The notes beneath the pieces are model-generated. The model did no database searches and had not been told where the DNA came from. It saw nothing but the letters and a program-made list of their open reading frames with translations. The translations under genes were made by a program, and so were the position numbers. A stretch of DNA of 64,000 nucleotides from Zoroaster sp. YZ-2022 (Eukaryota > Echinodermata > Asteroidea > Forcipulatida > Zoroasteridae). The stretch covers positions 83,427,165-83,491,164 of the forward strand of contig CM055816.1 of assembly GCA_029582265.1 (NCBI GenBank). The letters run 5' to 3'. Positions within the stretch are counted from its first letter, which is position 1. Each line of letters starts with the position of its first letter. Positions 1 through 10,649 of the stretch are shown piece after piece.

Positions 1-2062
1 ATAACCATATTGGTTTACGCACTGAGTGCATATAAATCTCTCCATATCACCTCGCCAACGAGTGCAGGTATCATGGAACCATCTCTTACATGACCTGCAT
101 GCTGTCCATGATTCATCTTCTTCCTCAAAGTATGGCATGTTGCATTTGGTGCAAAATGTATCTTGATCTCCAGTGTCTGAAATATCGCTATCGGGAGAAT
201 CTAGTGTTTGGGTAGGCTCATTAGTTGCTTTCGTTATCTTTGACTTTGACTTTGTTGCCTTTTGTTCATTCTTCTTGCGCTGTTTTTCCTCCTTTGCTCT
301 CTGTTTTTCCTCTGCTTTCCTCTTTCGTTCTTGTATTCTCATTTTCTTCTCCCTGTCCTCCTTTTCTTGTTGTTCCTGCTTAGCTCTTAATTCTGACATG
401 AATTCATCAGCTGTAAGAACTCGAGATTGTGTAGTTTGCCGTCTTTTGCTTGCTTTCTTACCAGGTTGGACAAATGTTGTTGGTATTGTAAGTATGCTAC
501 CTAAAAGTCCAGCACTCGTGGATGGTACTTCGGTCTCTGCAGGGACTGATGGAGTAATAACGTCACTCTCTGCAGACTCTATTGTCGTAGCATTCGCTTC
601 AGTCGCCACAATCGTTTCAGTCGCCTCATTCATTTCAGCCTCCACATTCACTTCAGTCGCCTCATTTTCTTTCGTCTCCACATTCGCTTGACTTCTCATT
701 ATTAGCTTCTGTAGACTCTCCTGATGTAGCATTCCCTTCAGTCTCCACAGCGTTCACTTCGGTCTCTGCATGCGCTGCAGCTGATGTAGCATCCACTTCA
801 GTCTTTGACACATCATCTGTTTCAGCAGAAGTGCCTGTGGAGTTGTCTGCAGTTGCAAGAGCCCATGCTCTTGATGGGCAATATGCTGCCTGCGGGACAG
901 CACCCTGATCAAATGGAAAGACTCCTGTACCTCTGAAGCCATTTACAGCATTGCTTACTGTTGCTGTTTTATAGTACGCTCTTCCAAAGAGTTCTGAGAA
1001 CTCAAATCGTGTTATTACTCTTCCTGGATGTTTAGCCATGAAAGTTGTGCATTCGTCATTGTACGCTTTCTTAAGTGGCCCAAACACAGATCGATCTAGT
1101 GGCTGCAACCAATGAGTTGTGTGTGGTGGCAAACACAATAACTCAATTTGGTTGTCCTTTGCGAGGGTTATTGATTCCAAAGTTACATGGGAAGAATGTC
1201 CATCGAGAATAAGAAGCACTGGGCGAGCAGAGGGGATATTCTTGATGAAGAACTTGAGCCACAAATGAAACAGGTCTGCATTAATGAATGAGGATGGGGA
1301 GCATCCAAAAAGAGATCCTGGTGGAGCAAACCGGGTTAGTCCTACTTGCAATCTCACACCTTTGAAGATTATGAAAGGCGGTATAAATGCACCAACAGCA
1401 TTGGCACAAACCAACACAGTTGTGTTGAAGCCGCGTTCACCACTCGTTTTAGAATGCACCTGTTTCTTTCCCTTTGATGCTATTATGTTGGGTGGCTTAT
1501 GGACTGAGGAAAGACCCGATTCATCACAGTTCCATATTTGTGCGGGCTTGTCAGTGATTCCACTTTGCTCCATGATTTCTCCCAACAAGTTGAAATAGCG
1601 ACCGACTGCAACTTCATTCATAGACTTTGCGTTGTGCGAAAGCGCCTCTGGCTTTCTAACAGAAAGGTTAGGATGTCTGCGTTTGAAACCCTGCAACCAA
1701 TCATATCCTGCTGTTTTAGTTTTTTGTTGAATGGGTTTGGTCTGTCTGTTTTCTCCACAATTTCATATGCCTTGCTGCACAACAGTTCAGGCGTTACACC
1801 AAACAGTCTTTCCTCCTGCTACGCACCACTGTGCAAGTGTGGTTTCCTCTTCTGATGTCAACACTGTCGGGTGAAGTCCTGGAGCACTTTCACTCACTTT
1901 ACCTTGGCATCTTCTCAACAAAGTGGTTTTAGGGACTTTATAGTGTATAGATGCTGCATTGCAGGTCATTCTGCCACTTTTCACTTCTTCTATTGCTTTC
2001 TGCATAACGTCATTTTCCCAATTATTTTGGGGTCCCCGTTTTAAAGGTAAGTAGTTCCTCAT
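1..2062 (-). pseudogene. jerky/Tigger-like transposase, frameshifted, C-terminus runs off the window
   Basis: From the N-terminal side, about 1897-2010 encodes a Pipsqueak-type helix-turn-helix (AIEEVKSGRMTCNAASIHYK). A CENP-B-like linker follows, and then 662-1696 encodes a DDE_1 endonuclease domain. Its catalytic motifs are NCDESG, ILDGHSSH and QPLDRSVFG; the acidic residues fall at 58, 165 and 201 of that open stretch, so the last two have DD35D-like spacing. After a repetitive Thr/Glu-rich stretch (about 500-690) and a Lys/Glu-rich stretch (about 230-410) there is a PHD-like zinc finger at about 20-165 (CTKCNMPYFEE, CRSCKRWFHDTC, CTQC). Reading needs a frame change near 1800, another in an A-run near 1725, and a third near 680. 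The copy is therefore dead. The function would be cut-and-paste transposition in the nucleus. Confidence 0.85.
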
Positions 2063-2250
2063 ACTGAAATTTAATAAAAGAAAGAAATATTAATTAATAT
2101 AATTTTTGTTACAACTTGCATTCATCTATTCTCAACAGCCCATTTATTTATGTCATATGACCTCACTTTATTTGAAACACAGTAGGCTAGACAGAAAAAC
2201 AATATGTAGAGTATCTGTAAGTTGGTTAATATCGATTCACATATTGTGTT

Positions 2251-3168
2251 GGGGTAAGTGGTCCACTTGTTCCACTTACCCCATATCCCTTTCGACCACT
2301 TACCCCAAAATTTGATCAGCAGTAATCAAGGCATAGAATTGTTTATATATGCATGTAGAATTCTCATCTTTTCACCTAAATACTTCATAACACATCATTA
2401 TTCAATGTAATAACATATTTAGTTTATATCCTTTCATACAAAGGCACATGCACATAAATATTGTTATTCACCAGAAATAACTGTCCGAGTTGGCGGCCAT
2501 CTTTGAATTCACTGTACATTGTATTGTATATTGTATGTGCATCCCATAAATAGACAAGGACCTACCGATAAAGTGTGACCATTTTTGCATTGTAATATTA
2601 TAAAAATACTTAAATTACTAACCCAACTGAAGAAACCCATACTGAATATTGAGTCTGTAATACTCTGTAATACTCTAAAAATAATGCAAACCCATACCAC
2701 CAATTTCATAGTACCAATTTCAAACAAAAAGACGCCATTTTTAAATCCTTTCAACAACTACCAGTTGTTTAAATCACTTGATGGAAACTCATACAATACA
2801 CACCACAATGGCTATGAATCAACAACAGTAGGCCATTAGCCCGGGAAGCTTACTTCACTTCAAGGATATGTACCACTGCTGCATCTCTATTTACCATTTA
2901 AATTATATAAAACTTGATCCAAACTCACCTTCATAAATCAATCCTTCTAACTGTGTATGTTTCAATCTCCTACCGATGTTCGTGGCTTCAGAAATCAGAA
3001 GAATATCACACATAAAGTCTCCGTAAACTTCTGAAGTTTTAGCAAGAACAAAGTAAACGGAAGTGTCAAAGTTCACATTTACTCATACTGGTCAAATGAG
3101 GGCAGTATGCATAATAGTGTGACAAAAAGCTTCACTTTGGACCACTTACCCCATGGACCACTTACCCC
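2251..3168. repeat. GGGGTAAGTGG motif cluster, probable subterminal and terminal repeats of the pogo-like element
   Basis: A 32-bp near palindrome at 2251-2282 reads GGGGTAAGTGG, a short centre, then the reverse complement. The same motif recurs at 2294-2306 and twice at 3139-3168. Such repeats are typical of transposase binding sites. The sequence between them shows no gene. Confidence 0.5.
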
Positions 3169-3351
3169 ACCTTCCTAAGCATGATCGTCACAACGTCAGA
3201 GCTGCATTCTAGTTCATTATACCTATACCAGGGATCCACATAAGCCCATGGGTGTGAATTGGAACTACGGTAAGGAGGAAAGGAACAAAATTGATAAATT
3301 TGGCAGAGGGTAATACAAAAATGTTTTTGATCGAAAGCTAAGGCCACCCTG

Positions 3352-3950
3352 GTGGTTGTACACAAAGTAGATTTAAAGGGAGATGAGTGACCTGAATATT
3401 ATATATTATACGCGACCTCTCGATTACCGTAGGAGCGCTCTACCAACTGAGCTAACCAGCCCCTATGTTGGTGGGCGGTCCACTTATGCCAATTATGTAC
3501 CGGTATTGCTCTATGGGGCCAGGTCAGAGGCCAAACCATATCTGCCGAATAGCCAGGGATCAAGCCCCGGTCAGATGCAAACAACCCGGGTAACGACAGT
3601 AGCGGGGATCACACAATTAACGGGACACAAGCCTTTAGTTTTATGTGGTTGTACACAAAGTAGATTTATATGGAGAAACTGACCTGAAATATTATAAACG
3701 GGTAGCGAGCAAATACAAATTGGCTAATGCCGGACTCGAACCCGCGACCTCTCGATTACCGTACGAGCGCTCTACCAACTGAGCTAACCAGCCCCTATGT
3801 TGGTGGGCGGTCCACTTATGGCAATTATCTATTGCTCATATGGGGCCAGGTCAGAGGCCAAACCATAATAGCCAGGGATCAAGCCCCGGTCAGATGCAAA
3901 CAACCCGTAACGGCAGTAGCGGGGATCACACAAGCGGGTTCGAGTCCGGC
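3352..3950 (-). repeat. two tandem copies of a tRNA-derived repeat of about 293 bp
   Basis: Both units begin with GTGGTTGTACACAAAGTAGA (3352 and 3645) and share the same body, including a GGGGCCAGGTCAGAGGCCAAAC stretch split here as GGGGCCAGG and GTCAGAGGCC. Each carries a tRNA-like head on the minus strand. Unit 2 (3723-3795) has a D-arm box GGTTAGCTCAGTTGGTAGAGC and a T-arm GCGGGTTCGAGTCC; unit 1 (3411-3463) lacks the T-arm side. The anticodon loop lacks the conserved U33 and the acceptor stem does not pair, so these are SINE-type derivatives and not functional tRNAs. A reverse copy of the T-arm (3933-3951) closes unit 2. Confidence 0.7.
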
Positions 3951-4000
3951 ATATATATATATAGAGAGATAGAGATATATAGATAGATATATAGATATAT

Positions 4001-4050
<50 letters not shown>
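3951..4050. repeat. (TA)n microsatellite with GATA interruptions
   Basis: The tract begins as TATATA, passes through GAGA/GATA-like variants, and ends as a pure run of about 40 bp of alternating TA. Confidence 0.95.
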
Positions 4051-4053
<3 letters not shown>

Positions 4054-4257
4054 AGTTGGTAGGCCTCTACATCCTGGACACCTTATCAAAACGGTATGGG
4101 AAATAAGGAATTGGACTCTACAGGGACGACGGCTTGGCACTACCATCACTGGTAAGTAATGAACATTTGTTTTTAATTTGAACACACTGTGATCTGTCGG
4201 TGAGATACGACTCAAACCATTTCAGAACTATTCAGTGATGTAGTGTCTTGATGCTGA

Positions 4258-4384
4258 GCCTTGGCCTTAAGGCTGCCTTAAGGCTTGATTTTAGGGCCTT
4301 GGCCTTAGCCTTAAGGCTTGAGGGCAAAAGCCTTGGCCTTGAGGGTCAAAGCCTTGCAACTTTAGGGCCTTGCTCTTCAAGGCC
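4258..4384. repeat. GCCTTG/GCCTTA hexamer array, left copy
   Basis: Degenerate tandem hexamers of the form GGCCTT with interspersed TAAGGCTTGAGGG units. A second array of the same type lies at 6375-6512, and the jockey-like LINE lies between them. Confidence 0.85.
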
Positions 4385-4402
4385 CATCGATTTTTGAACT
4401 GC

Positions 4403-6062
4403 TTTATTTATTTATTTATCGTATGGTTCATACAAAGTTAACACGACAAGGTCAGGTTATGGATCCAGTTTAATGCAGACTGGTCGAGTTCAGTTAAATT
4501 TCCATCACATCTGTAAATAATACAGTCATGAACGATGTGATGTACAGTCTGGTCATCATGACCACAGGTACATGTAGCATTGTCACTTAGTCCCATGCGG
4601 AGCATGTTATGTCCAAATCGGCCATGGCCAGTTCTTAGTCTGTTAAGTTTGACCCAACAGTGGCAAAATGTAGTTAAATATCCACGTCCTGGATTCTGAT
4701 TCTTGCCACATATTCCGCCACGTGGTTAGTGCCCAAGTCTTTGGGTGCGATCCAATGCTAATTTCTAGCAGTTTGTGGGCTTGTCGATGGTAACGATTTC
4801 TTGATGGCAGTCGCAGTTGTGGTGGAGGTTTTTGATTGGTGTTTGTCAACAGTTGATGAAGCAGATGGGAGTCACACCCAGCGGCACGTCGCGCAAGAGC
4901 AAGGTATTGGTGCTGACGTCTCACTTCATAAGGAGCAATTCCACTGACTACTGGAAGGTATTGAGTGGGAGTTGATCTGATACATCCTGAGATGATGCGC
5001 ATGGTGTTGTTAAGGGCTACGTCAATCTTGCTGGTGTGGGTGCTCCTTGCCTATACCGGTGCACAGTACTCTGCAACAGAGTATACTAAAGCTATTGCTG
5101 AGATTCGAAGAACGTTGTAGTCTGCGCCCCAGGAAAGGCCTGCTAGTTGTCTAATGAGACAGTTGCGAGTGTTGGCTTTCTGTGCGAGCTGTGTGAGATG
5201 GCTTTTGTATGTTAGAGATCTGTCCAAAGTAACACCAAAATACTTGGGGAAATCATCATACGGGATGGTTGTGCCATTGCAAACGACTTTGATTTTGTAG
5301 TTAGCCAGTCTAGTTGCTAAACAGTTTTGGTGATGTTAAGTCGGAGTCTCCAGTTTTTGAAGTAACGGCTTAAGGATTCCATATCGGTGCCAAGTGTTGT
5401 TTCAAGCTTGTTAAAGTTTTTGGCAGAGGTTAGGAGTGCTTTGTCATCTGCGTAGATATATTTCTTTGAGACAGTGGTTGGTAGGTCAGCAGTGTAAATG
5501 TTGAATTAAATCGGTGCGAGCACTGAGCCCTGCGGGATCCCGTTTTTCAGGAAGCATTTTTTACTGGTTTCTTCGCCAACCGTCATTGTAAAGCTTTTGC
5601 AGGTGGTCATTGTCATGAGAAAGTTTACTAAGGTTTTATCAGGTATGATTTTGTGTAGTTTTAGGGCAAGACCTTTATGCCATACCGTGTCATATGCTGC
5701 TGATAGATCGACCAGTACAGCACCGTTCTTGAGACCTTTTTGGAAGTTGTCCTCTATGTCTTCTGTGAGGAGTGTTACTTGGTCTGTTGTACAGCGTCCT
5801 GTACGGAAGACGGCCTGCTCAGGTGGGAGTTGAGGATCCACAATGGGTTGGATACGATTGTATATTAGTCTCTCCATCACTTTGTAGATTATGCACAGTA
5901 GGCTTATTGGACGGTAGCTGTCCGGTTTTAGAATTCCCATTACTTTAGCATGTCTCCATATTTTGGGGATTTTCTGAACTTTGATACAGGTGCTGAAGTA
6001 ATCTCAAAGCCATTCAGTGGATTTTGGTCCATGATTTTTGACAAATTCTGGGTGATATAGTC
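4403..6062 (-). pseudogene. jockey-like non-LTR retrotransposon, 5'-truncated, reverse transcriptase with stops
   Basis: The minus strand encodes reverse transcriptase motifs in order: LKPDSYRPISLLCIIYK near 5925, VLVDLSAAYDTVWHKGL near 5715, GIPQGSVLAP near 5530 and the catalytic IYADDKALL at about 5443-5460. A C-terminal region ends in RLRTGHGRFGHNML and a CTCGHDDQTVHHIVHDC motif near 4560-4640. The 3' end (left) is a short (TAAA)n tail at 4403-4419, typical of target-primed retrotransposition. An in-frame TAA at about 5506, a TGA near 6010, a TAG near 5060 and frame changes near 5310 and 4640 show that it is dead. The endonuclease is absent. The clade is called from motif feel only; it could be another member of the I/jockey group. 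Confidence 0.85.
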
Positions 6063-6374
6063 TGGTCTGTTTTAGGTAATGCTAATATTTTTAACCATGA
6101 TGGCCCAGAAAATAAAATTACTTCCATGTTACATAATAACGAGGTAACATCAGTTAAAAACAGCCGTTCTTAGATCCCCATCTTTTGTTATACTCGGTTT
6201 AGAATAATGTGCATCAGTATGGAAGCAAACCATTATTTTTGTTATATTTAAATGGTATCCACGAAGACCTGAACTTCTACTCGGTCATATATTTGTACGT
6301 GAAGTTTTTATTCTTACTATAAGCGATTCGTTATGATGTGACATGTTTTATATTAGTAGTAATTTTATACTAGA
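6063..6374. other. no recognisable feature
   Basis: AT-rich sequence between the LINE remnant and the second hexamer array; I see no coding signal, repeat or RNA gene. Confidence 0.5.
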
Positions 6375-6512
6375 GGGCCTTGGCCTTGGCCTTGGCCTTG
6401 GCCTTGGCCTTGGCCTTGGCCTTGAGGGTTAAGCCTTGGCCTTAGCCTTAAGGCTTGAGGGTCAACGCCTTGGCCTTGAGGGTTAAGCCTTGGCCTTGAG
6501 GATCAAAGCCTT
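6375..6512. repeat. GGCCTT hexamer array, right copy
   Basis: It starts as about eight near-perfect CCTTGG units and decays into CTTGAGGGTTAAGCCTTGG variants that match the array at 4258-4384. Confidence 0.9.
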
Positions 6513-7034
6513 TGCTCCAACACTGTTACTTACCATGCTGCTTTCCGGTGTGCCACAAGGGTCTGTTCTTGGACCTGTACTATTTTCTATCTACACTGGT
6601 CCCCTTGGTAAAATCATTCGGAAACATAATCTGCAATACCATTTTTATGCTGATGACACACAAATATACATCTCATTTAACCCTGATCAAATTGAAGCTG
6701 ACACCATGCTATACTTCGACTTGAATCATGTATTGATGAAATTCGTAACTGGATGTCTTCTAATTTCTTAAAATTAAATGATGACAAGTCTGAGTTTATT
6801 ATATTTGGATCAAAACAGCAGCGTGAAAAAGTCAAAATTCCTCATCTATGTATTGGCACCTCCAAGATATCTACATCTACTAGAGTTCGCAATTTGGGCG
6901 CTATATTCGATTGTGACATGTCACTTAATGATCATATTTCTTCAATTTCTAAATGTTCCTCATTTCATCTGCGCAATATCGGCCTCATCAGAAAATACAT
7001 CTCTCAAGAGGCTACGGAACAACTTGTACATGCG
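6513..7034 (+). pseudogene. CR1/L2-like LINE fragment, middle of reverse transcriptase
   Basis: The plus strand encodes [18 protein letters not shown] near 6540 and [13 protein letters not shown] near 6640. After a frame change near 6735 it encodes [19 protein letters not shown] and then a thumb-like RNIGLIRKYISQEATEQLVH stretch. Both ends are missing: it begins directly after the hexamer array and stops at a TA/GATA microsatellite. It shows the same sequence style as the L2/CR1-like LINE at 36162-38894. Confidence 0.85.
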
Positions 7035-7069
7035 TATATATATATATAGATAGATAGATAGATAGATAG
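7035..7069. repeat. (TA)n(GATA)n microsatellite
   Basis: Alternating TA followed by about six GATA units, directly bordering the dispersed repeat that begins at 7070. Confidence 0.95.
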
Positions 7070-7534
7070 CATGCATGCTTAAACATTGACGATCGATCAA
7101 AGGTACCGAGCACAAACGAAATGAGTGATTAATTAAAAGTTGAAGCATACAATTAATGACTTAAAATTAATAATAAATGTTTTAATTCAATGTAAAAACT
7201 ACTTGATGTAAATCTAGTTGGTACCATTATTTTCTATACATAATGTTTTATGAGTTTTAATTGCCAATACGTTTAAAGGCAAAATTACTCTTTCCTAAAT
7301 TCAAAAAATGTATTGCCAATACGTCTGTCAGAAAAAAGAAAAGAAATTATGCTAGTAATATATTTATATATTTTTAATAATTTCTTGTTAAATCCGAAAC
7401 AGGCTGAAACTTTAACAGGTTGCTTGTTAATTACATTTCTTTATTCCGGAAGAGACTGCATGCTCGCCTTAAGGCATTGTTGCCAACTTGCCAATGTGTT
7501 AACCACACTTGAAAACAAATAAAACATTGGTAAA

Positions 7535-7827
7535 CATGGGCTGATCCAGAACATTTTTTAGGGGGGGGGGGGCGGTACTACAAAGGGTGCCGCCACTTCC
7601 TACGCGCGACAGTTAGTAAAGTACTAAGTAGGTCACCTCCTTATGTTTATCTCGCACACTGTGGGAATGGGAGTGCGTTCTCCCCTCCCCCCTCTCTCTC
7701 TCTTTTTTAGTTTTTAGTTTTTTGTTTTGTTTTTGTTTTTGTTTTTTTGTTTGTTTTGTTTTGTTTTGTTTTGTTTTGGGCGGGGGCCTACAGCCCCCTT
7801 AGCCCCCCCCCCCCCCGGATCCGCCAA
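7535..7827. mobile_element. hAT-like MITE inserted in dispersed repeat copy A
   Basis: The ends are inverted relatives (CATGGGCTGATCCAG at the left, reverse complement of the right end CATTGGCGGATCCGG), each followed internally by a long G-run or C-run. TGGTAAA flanks both sides (7528-7534 and 7828-7834). The whole segment is absent from the matching place in copy B. The GGCGGATCC terminus is common among hAT-like non-autonomous elements. The interior holds low-complexity GTTTT repeats and no gene. Confidence 0.7.
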
Positions 7828-8289
7828 TGGTAAAGTTGGCAAAAATGCTTCTACGAGTACGAATATGCTTACTGTATATAACTCAATCAGAGCAGCCAGT
7901 CTACAAAGTTTCAGCTGATGACGTCGTGGCAATTAACAACAAAATAGTAAAAATAGGCATAGATTAAGATTTCAAATCAGCAAATACAAAATTCCAACAC
8001 AACACCAAGTGAGTTTTTAGATAAGAATTCCTTGGTTCGATAATCTAATTAATTACCATCGTTGTACCTTCCATTTTGGAGAACACAATGTTGAAAAGAA
8101 AAGTCATAATTTATAGAGATTATTTAAAACGTTTTAGTTAATTATTATATCGAAAGTCTTTGAAGATAAGTAATAAGTCATAATTGTAAAGTATATAAAA
8201 CTGTGTCACTTTGTTTAAATATTAATTACAGTGTTTATATTGTTAAGCCTAAATGGCAAAACAAGGTACATTCTTATTTTGCGGATAAG

Positions 8290-8830
8290 GGAGTAGATTT
8301 ATCAAATCATTCAATCTGCTTTTCTTCAAGCACAAAGCATACTTGTCCACTTTTAGGCCACTGTTGAGAAAACGTTCGACCCGCTTTTCGGAAAGCAGGA
8401 AAGCAGATAAATGGATTTGTCCAAAACGTTCGTTCTACTTTTCAGGTTGTGGGAAACCAGAAAAGCATATGTCCACTTTTAGGCCATTGTGTGACAAAAC
8501 GTCTAATCTGCTTTTCAACTAGTAGAAAAGTAGAACAATTGATTTGTCAAAAACGTTCGATCTACTTTTCGGGTTGTAGGAAACCAGAAAAGCAGATGTC
8601 CACTTTTTGACCGCCAGTGTACGTGAAAAAGTAAAATCTGCTTTTCGTGAAAATGAAAAGCAGAAAAGTATTAAAAAAAATGATGTTACAAAAGTTTTCA
8701 ATATACTTTTTAGGTGGAAGGAAAGCAGAAAAGAAGAAAAATGCACTAGCCAACATCGTTCAATCTGCTTTTTCAGTATTTAGAAAGCTGAAAAGTAGAT
8801 GTCCACTTTTTGACTTCCATAGAAATAACC
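8290..8830. repeat. tandem array of short hairpins (TCTGCTTTTC ... GAAAAGCAGA)
   Basis: About seven successive imperfect inverted repeats are seen, each reading roughly ATCTGCTTTTC, a short loop, then GAAAAGCAGAT. They are separated by TGTCCACTTTTTG or CAAAACGTTCG spacers. The pattern alternates so that the higher-order period is about 130 bp. No convincing protein is encoded. Confidence 0.75.
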
Positions 8831-10649
8831 GTACTCTGAAAACCAAATATACTCTGGACCATTTATGACAGCTTTCTGACCTTAACACAAAATAACAGAA
8901 ATACATGTATATTGTGTTGGAATGCTGTGCCGTAACCAGCGCCCTGGTGCCAACTGCACCGATTGCGGAGCGTACAGTTAGTTTTAAAGGAGCCAAACAA
9001 AGAGAAGATATTACGTCATGCTGGGTTAACTTAACTAACTGAAGAGACACCACAACGTGAATTACACAATGTCGTGCAATAAAAACAACAACATATACAC
9101 AGTTTCATGTTGTTATTTTATTCTCCTTTCCCTGGAAAAAAAATGCTATAAATTAGGCTTGGAATACTTTTCAAGAAGTTCCAGGACCACTGGGGATTTG
9201 TTTGAGCTTCTTGAAAACCTTTACATATTATGCCTCAATGTTCTTTCTCTCTTACCAGCAAAATAACGTTTAGCCTAAAATACATTTAGCCGATGACACT
9301 TAACCACACTTGATTGACCTTGTTGAAACACGGTTTGATGACACGATAATTACACGACTTAGAAATACCTAATCAATACATATAGAAATGACCAAAACCG
9401 CTGAGGAGTTGTTCTCCTTTTAAAATCGTTTCAATGCATAAAAAGTTTTAAAAATGAAATTTGTTTATATTTTAAATTTTTTATTATTAATTTTTGTAAC
9501 CATTTAAAATAAAGTATATCTTTTTTATTTCACTAATTTGTTTTTAAGCAACTATATTGTATGTAACTGATAGACTTGTTATTCCGCTAAAATGATACAT
9601 ATTTCCACAAATGGTTTGCTGAAATCTAAAGTACAACAATATTGTTTATTTTATTTATTTATTTATTTATTTTTATTGTCCCGGGGGATAACAATTTATT
9701 ATCAACAATTCAAAATCAATCATTTGAACATCTTAACGCAGAGATAATAATTATATACATATCACAACAGTACAGGAAATTAATAATTATTGGTCTTGTC
9801 AAAGTACAGAGAAGAAATCCCATTTACGGTAAAATTTCGCCATATTATCATTACAACTTTACATACATTTTTCAATGGAGTAATAATTCTTAAGATCTTT
9901 TTTGAGAATTGAAAAAGATGGTATTTCCTTGGTCATTTTCCTCTTATAAATATGGAAACGACAAATTAATAGGATCATGTTAATAGCTTTATACTCAAAG
10001 TCAGTTTTACCAAACAAAAATACTTCATTGTCTAAGATGATGTTAAAATTAGTTTTATCCTTGATCCACAACACAACTGAAGTATAAAAGGAAATTGTTG
10101 AGTCACATGAGCAAAACAGATGGATAAGAGTCTCTTCTTCATTGTTACAAAAAGTACATAAATTCGTGTTTGACTTGTTAATTTTGAAAAGAAAATAATT
10201 CGTACCTAAAATCATGTGTGTTAGTCTATACTGCAACCATCTCAACCTAGTGTCTATTGTACAATTGAAGGGAATATTAAAGATTAACAACCATTTAGAA
10301 AAACTGTAGTATGTTTTCAATTTATTGTTCCACTTAGAAATGAATGTATAAGGTACTTTCCTGGAGGAGGTCAGGACGTTAAAGATTCTACTCGAACCTT
10401 TCTTATCCCTCAAAAGAATTTTGAAATTAAAAGGAATAAAAGGACATTGGATATTGCATTTTTTAAAGGGAACATATTTGGAAGAGCAGACTTGATAGCC
10501 CTGACCACACCCCCGTATTGCAAGAAATTAGTTCTAATGTTAAACTTATTCCTGAAATCCTCAAATGACAGAAATCTATCTTTGTCATTCAAAAGATCGA
10601 AAATATATTTGATTCCTGCAGACTCCCAATGTTTACAACATAATTATGG

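Larger units (their letters stand above)
1..3175 (-). mobile_element. pogo/Tigger-type DNA transposon, partial (left part outside window)
   Basis: The segment carries a jerky/Tigger-like transposase reading on the minus strand from about 2062 to the left window edge. It is followed to the right by a non-coding stretch that ends in two head-to-tail copies of GGACCACTTACCCC at 3139-3152 and 3155-3168, just before a TA dinucleotide at 3176-3177. Inverted and direct copies of the same motif lie at 2251-2306. pogo/Tigger elements use TA targets and terminal inverted repeats, so I infer that the 5' terminus of the element is near 3175 and that the other terminus lies beyond position 1. The left terminal repeat cannot be seen, so the right boundary is provisional. 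Confidence 0.6.
7070..9420. repeat. long dispersed repeat, copy A (pair of 61245-62640)
   Basis: Three blocks match the region at 61.2-62.6 kb in the same order and orientation: 7070-7530 with 61245-61700, 7838-8275 with 61705-62110, and 9310-9420 with 62245-62640. Shared landmarks include GCATGCTTAAACATTGACGA at the start, GTTTCAGCTGATGACGTCGT, CCTTGGTTCGATAATCTAAT and ACGATAATTACACGACTTAG. No protein is encoded. Copy A has two extra segments: a MITE at 7535-7827, and about 1 kb at 8277-9300 that holds a hairpin array. It may be an unclassified mobile element or an old segmental duplication. Confidence 0.8.

Noticed and set aside
173..691. 172-codon plus-strand open stretch
   Set aside because: It is the antisense of the transposase Thr/Glu-rich and charged region; no family resemblance.
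3723..3795. Functional tRNA gene
   Set aside because: The anticodon loop lacks U33 and the acceptor stem does not pair; it is part of a tandem repeat unit, so it is a tRNA-derived repeat.
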